A stretch of DNA of 63,059 nt from Scytalidium lignicola. Its lineage: Eukaryota > Ascomycota > Leotiomycetes. The first letter of the stretch is position 1. Every line of letters begins with the position of its first letter. Below, in pieces: positions 54,463 to 63,059 of the stretch. The stretch lies in assembly GCA_002812745.2 (NCBI GenBank), contig NCSJ02000249.1, positions 1-63,059 on the forward strand, read 5' to 3'. The translations under genes and the position numbers were made by a program. Below the pieces are notes generated by a model. That model had not been told where the DNA came from. It was given only the letters and a program-made list of their open reading frames with translations, and searched no databases.

Positions 54463-57400
54463 TTAGTATAACATATTCGCGTTTCCCTTACAGTCTATGA
54501 GTACTACAATGTAGCCAATTTGTGATGATAGGTCTTTGTTGTTTGTAAATGAGGTGTCCATAAAGACTAATAGTTGTAGTGTTTCTTTATCAAGCTTAAC
54601 GAATTGTATTCCCCTGGTAGCATTCTGGATCTGCTATTATAAGTGTTTATTCAGTGATTTCACGTCTTCCTAGCTGAGATCAATGGCCTAGGCAGCTATT
54701 AATAGGTTGTATAACGCTTTTGGTTAGCAAACTGAAGTTATATATACTCTTCAAGCATGTTGTACAATATATTACTCTTTGGTGGTAAGGTTCTAGTATA
54801 CAATTCCCTGTGAGCTTGTTGTAGTAGCTGATTTCCTAGTTACAAGCTGTAGATTAATACATTGACACTCTTGAGTAAGTGAAATTCTAGTATTGTTTAG
54901 TTGTATGATACCCTTATTAAACTTGATTCCCTTGCTGGTAGTTAATGTTTCATGTTCTTTTGCTAGGAAATTGGCCTTTTTCAGCTGTTCTTACTCAAGT
55001 TCAACAAATTAAGTGTCTCTGACGAACAAGGTATTATCAGTTTGAAGCCTTACAACACTGAAAGGTTTAGTGTTATACAGTAAGCAAAGGTTGTATGTTG
55101 ACAGTTTCATAGCAAGTGCTTTGACATAGTAGGAGTAGTAAGTCTAGAACTAATAGTTTCCAGCTTCAAAGACTTTGTAAAGTAGCTTTACAACTTGTAG
55201 AATTGAGCTTTCGTGAAGACCAAGTTGCTTTGTAAGCTTTAAAGGTGGTTGTACGTAGAAATCCTGATTTAATAAGGTAGTAAATTGTATGTATGCTTAT
55301 GAAATGTCCTATAAGTACAAGCTTATACTTTTATGCTTTATAATAATAATACAAAGAATAATATGCTGACTAACACGTTGAATAATAAGTAATTAAGTTA
55401 AAACAAGCTTCTTCTCATTGTCCTTGTAAGCTTGTACTACAAGGCATGACTTTTCAAAAGCTTTTTCAATTCCCTTGTTCTTGATTTTGTCTACAAACCT
55501 AGCGTTGAATATATGTATATCATTGAGTATACTTTAAAGGTTTACAATCTTGAAAACGCCTTTTTCGAGTAGTCTTGATATTTTAACTTGATATGAGGCT
55601 GCAAATTAAGGTTGTTCAAGTTTCTTGTCTTACAAGAAGACAATGACTTCAAGGTATTTACAAAGTCTTCTATGTCTATACTTTACTGGTGGTATTAGTA
55701 GTGGAGCAACAATTATAGTCGACTTGTTAGGCTCCTCTTGGTACTCTTCAATGGTTATAGTTTCCAGCTTTGGCTTTAGTAGCTCAATTCCATTGATTCC
55801 TTCTGTAGGTATAAGGTATGGTTTCACAACCGTTGACCTAAATGGTGTATTTCTATGTAATAATGCTAATATATACATTTCTCTGTCCATACTTACAAGC
55901 TTATATAATCCTTCCCAGCTTCTGTTCTAGCTTGTATTTCCTACTCTCCACATGAGAACATCTGAATTCAACGGTAAGTCATGGATAATGCTTACATCAA
56001 GGCTGTTATGTATGTTAATCATATCTTATACTTGTTATTTTGCCTTGATTTTGCTGATTTCCTCTATAACCTTCTTAATCACCATAACTCTTTAACTTAC
56101 AGTTAAGGCTAAAGTATCAAGTTCTAACATACATGGATAAACGCCATAAACTAGTAGTGTAAGAACAAGTCCATCAAGTCCTACTAAATTGTTAACAACC
56201 TTAAACACCATTTATAAAGCTATATCTTTGTTAAGATTATAGATTTTAACTACAATTATCTAGTAAGCATATTATACAAGTACATAATATTATTTAATAT
56301 AGTTAATTAAGTTGTAAGCTTCTATTAGAATTACTTTCAAGGTTATTCTTATAATTATAACACTTTACTAGAACTCCTTACTGACAAAGTTCTTTTTAAT
56401 GTTAATTATAATCTAGTCTGAAAGTTTTAAGTAAGTATTAATCTAACAAGCTTATAAAGCATTCTAAGTATACTTTACATTGATATTCTAAAGCTATTTA
56501 CTAGCCTAGTAATATATTCCTTCGTCAATAATATAAAGTACAAGTTTGCTATTGATATAGAAGACATTGATGATAATAAAGTAGTTAAAGTTAATGTTAT
56601 CCTATAAGTTAAATCTGAATCTTCTTAATAACTTATTATAACATTAGTAATAAGTACAAAACTTAATAAGGTATTCTAATATATCCTTGTCAATATCATA
56701 GCTTATACAGTCTAATATACATTGTAATCTAGCTATTGACAGATAGTCAAAACATTAGTATAAGTGTTATAATTTTACATTAGTCAAGAAACAAGGGTTT
56801 TCCTTTAGTAAATCAAAAACGAAGATATATAAAAATATGTCCTAAAGTAGAAAACTATAGCTAAATCGTTGTATAACCAGAACACTTCCTTATAAGATAA
56901 CAAGTAAGTTTGTAAGGTTATTAAAATACATGCTTAATTAGTCTATATCTGTTAAGTACAGTAAAAAGGGTATAATCAACTTAACTACATAGAATTCAAT
57001 TTGTCCAATTAATGTATTTACTAATATAAAACCTATTGAAGTTATACTTTTAATTCTAAATTATACTATCACTATGCCTTTGGTTGTAATATTCAATATT
57101 ATGGTTTAGTCTACTTGTTATAAAGCTTTGAATTGACCATAACTAGTTGTAAAGTACTTTGCAACTCTTGTATTGATCAAGATTCTATGAAATTGTCTTA
57201 AATCATACTTTACTAAGCTCTTTATACTGTACACTTCCATTATAGTTATTGTAAAGATTTTTAAGTTAAGTTTCTAAGGGTAATTCTCAGTCGTTAGCAC
57301 CTTAGTAGTTAGTTAGTATAAGAAAACATTATTAACTAGTTTTATAGTAATTAGTATAATTAATTCTACTAGGAAACTTCTACATAAGGTAAAGAACATA

Positions 57401-59147
57401 ATTGTGGTAAAGAATATGGTTTTAAGCTAGTCAAGTTTCTCAAGGCCTATTTCTACATTGTTATAAGCAAATAAGGTCTTGAAAGTAAAGCTTAATTCAT
57501 CTTCTTCAAAGTTACTTCCTTTATAATCAGCAATATATTGTTTAAACCATTCGTTAAAATATTATTCAGAACCACAAATGTTAAAGCTAAATTTACCTAT
57601 ATTTCTGGCTTTGAAATGTACTTTCTCTACATCTTACTCTTCTTACAAGTGTTTCCATGATCAGTACCCTTCCCTTTTACATATAAAGCATCTTCCCTAC
57701 ATCTAGAAGTATAAAGTAGTACATTTAAAGCCTTATAGATTGAATTGTTAGCTTATACTATGATTAGTATAATAACAACAGTTTGTAAAGTAGGTTTTAC
57801 CATTGTATTCTTATTCCTTTTCCTTCTCATATGACATAATAAACAAATGGAGTTTGTTGATAAGTTGCCTTAAATCTTTTAATAAGTTTGAAATAGCATA
57901 TTTATACATTAAAGATCCTTAGTAAGTAGTAATCAACTTCTTGTAAAGAATATTAGTTGTCTTATAAGCTGGTTAAAGGCTGTATTAAAGCTCTTAAAGC
58001 TTACTAATAAGCAATTGTATATTCTCAAGCATTGTTTTCCTAAGGTTTACAGTTATAATTAAAATTAACATTATACTTTCTTATTCAATATAAATTCAAC
58101 GATAGTATGTAAGTCCTTTGTAAAAGTTGTATAAGTAAGCATATACTTCTTTAAACATGTGTTTAATAAGGTTGTTAATAATAAAATAGCCTTTTGCTAA
58201 CCTTATTAACATAGTAAAGAACACTTTGATATAGAATTCCTCTGACAATTCTACTTGTTCACAATAACTCTTGAAGATTATCAATTTGTATTTAAAGTTA
58301 CTAATTACTTTATTGTACTTCTAGTCTTCTATGTACATCTTGACAATATCAGAAACTTGTTTTATATATACAAGCTAAGTTAAAGGTGATAATAATAAGC
58401 TAGGCTTGTAATAAGAGTTGTAATCTTATTATAACTTGTAGAACTGTTGGTAGTCATTCTAAGAGATTATAAAGGTTAGAAAAGTACTTGATTCTTAGCT
58501 TATGTACATTGAACTAAGAACCTTGAAGTTGATTTGAGTGTTTATAAGGTAAGTAATTATAAGAAGTGTAATAACTACAAAAGTAATAAGTCCTTTTTAA
58601 AGGTCTTAAGAAGTATGTTGGAGGTCTTCTTCACTTCATAAGTATTGTTCCTCCTCTTGTATAACGTCCACAAGAGTCTGAGCAATTGTAATGCTCTTGG
58701 TATTGTACATTATATGTACACTACCACAATAAAGGCAATTCTATAGGCTTTGTATCTCTTTCTAAGTAATAACCTTGAAGGTATCAACTGTAAAGTTCTT
58801 GAAGTCCTCTTAGAATAAGTCTTATAAGTTTGTGTCATTAATTCTATCAAGGCAATACTTGTAAACCTTGGTAGTTAAGTATTCTCGTATATCCTTTATA
58901 GTAACATCCTTAAGGTTTATTCTCTATTCCTATTTCTTGATTAATGCCGTCCAATTCACCCTTACAATACTCTCCGTCACCCTTGTAATAGTTTCTAGCT
59001 TATTCTCCCTTATAATCCTCATTGTATCTCTTATTTCCACTATATTTCCTGTTATTCCTGAGCTTTACATTGCTGTTTACTAATACTAACACAAGGTGCT
59101 TAGGTAACTGAAAAGCAGAGCTGGTTACACTTGAGTACGAAGAGTAT

Positions 59148-59438
59148 TTACTTGCAGGTAGTAAACTCCGTAGTCTTAAGGGCTTGGACAGATGTCTTTA
59201 AGGGTACAATGGCTTCTTGGTCTTCCTGATCGTCACAGTTCTGTAGGCTCCCAAATTCTCCTGTATGCCTGTAGAGGCCTATAGTTCTGTGATGAAAGTG
59301 AAGGTAAGGTGAAAGATTGTGGTTTTGACATGTCGTTTCCAGTTCATGAGAAGAGTAATAAAGAATGTAAGTGGTTTTTGAATAGAAATTGATGAAAATG
59401 AGTTGTAAAAGAGTAGTTTTTCGAATAGAATTGGTCAA
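59148..59438 (-). pseudogene. Copia gag 5' relic
   Basis: A minus-strand open stretch, about 300 bp downstream of the 5' LTR, with text such as YRHTGEFGSLQNCDDQEDQE in a position where gag should begin. In an alternative frame RIWEPTELRRSGRPR-like words appear, so it is probably frameshifted. Assigned by position more than by motif. Confidence 0.4.
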
Positions 59439-59458
59439 TTAGCTGACCACGTAACTCT

Positions 59459-59702
59459 GTAAGTAGACCGCCTGACGTTCAACCAAACATGTTGTTTTTG
59501 GCAAAAACAAGTTCAGCAATAACAGCTACGAAAGTGGACTGCCTGACGTCTAACCGATCGAGTTGTAAGTTGGTAAATAGCTGTTTCCCCCTTCAACTGG
59601 GTGGATTTCAGCTTTGTAAGTGGACCGCCGGATGTCCAACCGAACAGAAGTTGTAATCTCCCGAGATTCAGCTTCAAAAGTAGACTACCTAGTGTCCAAC
59701 TG
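59459..59702. repeat. four-copy motif in the Copia leader
   Basis: A 26-bp word of the type GTAAGTGGACCGCCTGACGT followed by CCAACC recurs at 59459, 59530, 59616 and 59677 (spacings 71, 86 and 61 bp) with mostly transition differences. It lies between the 5' LTR and gag. Possibly packaging or enhancer repeats. Confidence 0.7.
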
Positions 59703-59744
59703 ATTGAACGATAATCTCCTGATCTGTATGTACAAACTGATCAG

Positions 59745-59938
59745 TGTCAGTTCACCTGTAGCATGAAGTACGGTACGCAATTATACGTAATATACTCGTT
59801 GTGTTATTCTATGGTTGTTGTACGAATAAGGGTGGGAGGGCGAAGCTGTAGGAGCTTCGCTTGTTCCCACTACCTAATCGGGACTAGCTTACAGGGGCAC
59901 GTGAATATCACGTGTACGTAACCACTATTCTACCAACA
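59745..59938 (-). repeat. 5' LTR of the Copia element
   Basis: 194 bp, TGTCAG...CCAACA on the plus strand, the same length as the other LTR. The element reads leftward (minus) from here. Confidence 0.93.
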
Positions 59939-60211
59939 AATATAATAAATAGCTTTAAATATAATATCTTTAGTAAGAAGCTGGTTATTCTGAAGATATG
60001 ACTTAATAAAGGAGTATACAACTTGCTCTTGACTAGCTGTTAAGATTTTGTTTTGACCTCCATAAACATTATTATTACCCTTCCGAATTGCCATATTCAA
60101 GCTTGATTTATTAACTTTGAATAGCTTAGCTGTTACAGATTGACTCTTTGTAGGGTTTTCAGCAAGCCATTCTTTAGCTCGACAGATACGTACTTTAGTT
60201 GGGGTAGTCAT
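59939..60211 (-). pseudogene. N-terminal exon of the DNA-transposon transposase
   Basis: ATG at 60211 (MTTPTKVRICRAKEWLAENP) opens 91 codons with a psq-like HTH (SQSVTAKLFKVNKSSLNMAI) and the start of the second DNA-binding region (TASQEQVVYSFIKSYLQNNQLL). The Copia element interrupts it at 59938. It resembles the fragment ending at 5080. Confidence 0.85.
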
Positions 60212-60259
60212 ATTTGCACAATTGAAGGATATATTCAAAAGAAGGAGTTCGTGGTGGGG

Positions 60260-60394
60260 AGTATTTAATTTGTGTGCGTTTACCATACAAAAAAAATACA
60301 CGACCACACTTGCTTTGCGACCACACTCGCTTCCACCGACTAGGAGCGAATGCGACGAAAAGTCGGGCAATGCACGTGCCTGAGGCCCGACGAT
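60260..60394 (-). repeat. right 135-bp TIR
   Basis: Inverse of 51809-51943; the transposase ATG (60211) lies 49 bp inside it. Followed by TA at 60395-60396. Confidence 0.92.
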
Positions 60395-60396
60395 TA

Positions 60397-60581
60397 TCAC
60401 AATATATAATATAAGTAGGGGATACCTAAATACACTGACCACTTACCTAAATACACGAAAATCTTCCGGCATCGGCTGCACCCCTTGCATAACAACACCT
60501 CGTGATTGCATACAAATTAGTACTGTGCAAAGAGACTCAGTAATGAAAATTATTCAAATAATTAAGCCTACTCATTCTAAG
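60397..60581. other. spacer between transposon and MULE relic
   Basis: Non-coding. Contains a twice-repeated ACCTAAATACAC word (about 60425-60455), possibly part of the MULE end, but no matching inverse was found at the window's right edge. Confidence 0.4.
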
Positions 60582-62894
60582 TTATATCAATACTTCTATG
60601 CAATCTTGCGTCATTTGTGACTTCTCAGAATTACGTAATTCTTCTAGTTCTCCTGATTCCTCCAATTGCTTCAACATCTTCATCTTATGCAATTGCTCTA
60701 ATTCCTCTCCCTTTTTTGTTGTCTCTGCTTTCTCCAAGGCCTCTAAAACTTGTATATCATCTGTTATAATCATATTAGCTAATTGAGCTGTCTCTTCTAT
60801 CGAATCTGATTGGTGGATTGTTGACATTCTAAGCTGATATGCATGTTCTCGTATGGTTCTAAGCTTATATGTATTACCAATATCTTGAATACATTGTAGC
60901 CTAATTCTTGTAGCTGTATGCCTAAACCTGGTAACATATTGTTCTTTCTCTCCTAAGTCTTGCAATATAACAAGTCTTGAAGTTGAATTCTCCATTGTCA
61001 GGGGGGTAGAACTAGCAAGAAGCTTAAAAGCAGATAGTAAGCGTTTTGTACTAGAAATTGCTTTAGAATTTTGAGCCTTTCCTAAAGCTCTTTTAGGTCT
61101 CCCTTTCCCTCTGACAACCTTTGGATGAAGAATAGGTCCTTGAATGCTAAAAGCAAGCATAGCATCTGGGGATAACTTAATATAATGCTAATAAGGATGT
61201 ATATCTTCAAGTAAAATTATACCTCCAACTTGTTGTCTTTGCTATATGGTATAAAAGCATGGAATACTTATAAATTGTTGTATAGTACACTTATAACTTG
61301 TTATATCTAGAGCCTCATTTTTAGGTATTTTAGCTTATTCAAACAAGACCTTTTTTAGAGTATAATCATATATATGCTTTAGAATAGCGTTGAATATACT
61401 CATTTGCTTAATGTAATGTTTTATGTGTAATCNTTTTTTGGCCTAAAGTTGTGAATATACCTTCTTGTTGACTAGTTCAAAATAGTAATAATTGTTCAAA
61501 TACATCATTTAAATCTTCATTACTATGTTGTAGATATGATTTCATTATACTATAACAGCCTTTGATGGGAGAAGTTATAAGAACTCTAAAATGATGATAT
61601 TGATTTAACTAATATCAAATTAACTTTTTTTTTCCAAGGAATAAGCCAAGTGTTTTCAATATACTTAACTATTACACTAGGATAAGTATGTATTTGGGTG
61701 AGATTCAATGCATAAGCCTCTTCTGTCTGTGAATCCAATAATATTCCTCATAATTTGAGGAATGCTTGAAAAGTAGAATGACGTTTGTAAATGTTATTTT
61801 CTTTTACTAGTGGTGGAAAGAATCTTTTGATTTTAGCTAACACATTCATGTTAGTATGCTATTAACAAAGGGTATGGTTAGATTTCATGAAATATGTATT
61901 AATACTCTTCATCAGAGCTAATTCTTTATTAGTTACTATAGAGAGTAACTCTGAAATAGAGTACTTATCCATTATTTCCTTAAACCAGCTTAAAGCCTAA
62001 TCATATGCACTTTCAGTCTTATTTGAAAGAAAGGCTAATGCAATTTGGATTACCTTATTCTCTTCAGTTATTCTACATATATTCAACAATAACATCTAAA
62101 ATCGATTAGTTTTGTATATACAATCCATTAGGAGAATATCAGGGTGTTGTTTATAAGTTATAATCGCTTGAGGATGAATATAAAATAAGTGGATAAGGTT
62201 GTTAGTATTATTGAGTGTATATGATGGGTTATAACCTTCTTCCTTGAGTTTGAACTTAGTTTGTTAGTAAATTAAAGGTTAAGGAATTTTATTAAACATA
62301 CAATAATTACTAAATTGGTGTTTTGCCTTCTAAAGTCTTTAACCTTGTAGCTTGAGTGATATTGGTAATATTAAACTTAATTATAAAAATAGTTAGGTGA
62401 TAAATTTGAAGAAAACTCAAGATATTAGAATTCTTCACTTTATTATGAGCTTTAGCTATGATTTGAGCTTAAATTTGAGGTTTTAAAGTTGCAATTCTGT
62501 GTGCTGGATGTGCAATAAGGCCTAAAGAAACATTGTAGTTATGAGAAGATTCTATGACTTTAAGCTTTTACTCTCCTTCTTCTTAAGCTTTGGCAACTAT
62601 TCTTATATTGCAACCACACTTTTTGGAAGCTGACCGACGTTGTTTAGAAGGGTGTACATTACTCCTTTTACTATAGGAGCGATATACTTTACCATGGTCG
62701 TAAATATAAGTAACCAATTTAGGTTGTTTATCTTGAGTAGCAAAAGCATACTTATGAGCATGTGCAAAAGCTTGAATTGCAGCATATAACGATGGTATAT
62801 CAGGATAAGAGGCTTTTGGTGGAGTAAGGCCACAAGGAGAGTTCATAGTAATGGTGAGAGTTAATATGTAGTGGTAGAAGTGGCTTGATTTCAA
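60582..62894 (-). pseudogene. Mutator-like element (MULE) transposase, FAR1-like, RIP-decayed
   Basis: The minus strand starts at ATG 62846 (MNSPCGLTPPKASYPDIPSL), then AAIQAFAHAHKYAFATQ and KKCGCNIRIVAKA, a FAR1/GCM-type zinc-binding N-terminus. Around 62030-61900 it reads IALAFLSNKTESAYD, stop, ALSWFKEIMDKYSISELLSI and VTNKELALMKSI, the MULE transposase domain; the stop replaces the Trp of the usual YEWALSWF. The last part (61160-60582) is a long open tail rich in Glu/Leu (EELEQLHKMKMLKQLEES). Stops and AT bias abound between. The family moves MULE DNA by a DDE mechanism; this copy is dead. TIRs not located; the right end may run off the window. Confidence 0.82.
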
Positions 62895-63059
62895 TATAAT
62901 GGGAGGGAATAGCTTCAGTTGTAAAAGTTGTAAGGAAAGAGAAATAAGTGTATGCGTACTACGCGTGTTCGCGTTTTAAGTACTGCAATCTAAGTGGTTA
63001 TCATACTTACTAGCAAATTACTATGGGGGCTGTTTGGCGAAGAGAGACTGGTACCGGAG

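Larger units (their letters stand above)
53741..59938 (-). mobile_element. Ty1/Copia LTR retrotransposon, complete outline, RIP-decayed
   Basis: Two 194-bp LTRs (53741-53934 and 59745-59938) bracket about 5.8 kb. The 5-bp duplication AATAT flanks it on both sides (53736-53740 and 59939-59943). Coding sense is minus: a gag-start relic near 59438-59148 and an RNase H relic at 54462-54019 lie in the right order. The interior is extremely AT-rich with stops in every frame. The two LTRs differ at 11 positions, all transitions, so the divergence reflects RIP rather than age alone. It was inserted into the DNA transposon's transposase. Confidence 0.93.
51809..60394 (-). mobile_element. pogo/Tigger-like DNA transposon with 135-bp TIRs, split by a Copia element
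   Basis: Both ends carry inverted repeats of 135 bp with one mismatch (a transition), starting ATCGTCGGGCCTCAGGCAC, flanked by TA (51807-51808 and 60395-60396). The outer 8586 bp become about 2.38 kb once the Copia element and its 5-bp duplication are removed, a normal size for this group. The transposase runs on the minus strand: N-terminus 60211-59939, remainder 53740 to about 51946. The interior is heavily AT-shifted, whereas the TIRs stay nearly identical and far less AT-rich. It is related to the fragment at 4918-5232. Confidence 0.92.

Overview
This window is nuclear DNA of a filamentous ascomycete. The genes are cut by short GT-AG introns of about 60-180 nt and sit far apart on both strands. 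The families are typical of Pezizomycotina (HET domain, fungal F-box, eisosome PilB/Pil1, DUF6606 remnant, GH29/GH35/GH78 enzymes), and Eurotiomycetes (Aspergillus, Penicillium or Talaromyces-like) is my best guess. Several decayed elements show almost only C:G to T:A changes and TGG to TAG stops, as expected from repeat-induced point mutation (RIP). Single Ns lie beside homopolymer runs and look like assembly uncertainties.

Layout. 0.6-1.8 kb: broken neutral amino-acid permease gene. 1.9-5.2 kb: a mobile-element pile with a solo LTR (TSD CTTTC), a nearly intact pogo/Fot1-like transposon (one stop in the transposase) inserted in an older Copia-type LTR, and a fragment of a second DNA transposon. 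5.7-9.4 kb: large conserved fungal protein (minus). 9.4-13.3 kb: long non-coding stretch. 13.3-14.9 kb: oxysterol-binding protein. 15.05-16.07 kb: degenerate tandem array with a period near 80 bp. 16.5-19.1 kb: five-exon F-box protein (minus). 20.0-20.5 kb: phosphotransferase relic. 20.9-23 kb: HET-domain protein (minus). 23.3-23.6 kb: MITE. 23.8-26.15 kb: unrecognised gene broken by in-frame stops. 26.9-28.1 kb: unrecognised three-exon gene for an acidic protein with a glycine-rich membrane region. 29.2-29.6 kb: second MITE.

30.9-51.7 kb is richer in metabolic genes: a Dal5-type MFS carrier, eisosome protein PilB (start codon split by an intron), secreted GH29 fucosidase, secreted GH35 beta-galactosidase, HD-domain phosphohydrolase, aldo/keto reductase, a truncated DUF6606 gene, a sugar-transporter relic and a non-secreted GH78 rhamnosidase. 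GH29 and GH35 are adjacent and co-directional and could together strip fucosylated galactose side chains. Adding GH78 and the broken sugar carrier suggests a partly decayed glycan-use region; that grouping is inference.

51.8-63.06 kb is a nested, RIP-decayed transposon block. A pogo/Tigger-like DNA transposon with 135-bp TIRs (51809-60394, TA duplication) is split by a complete Copia LTR retrotransposon (53741-59938, 194-bp LTRs, TSD AATAT). A Mutator-like element relic follows and runs towards the window edge.

Exon boundaries were placed by hand from reading frame and splice signals. Family names come from recognised motifs, not from database searches.
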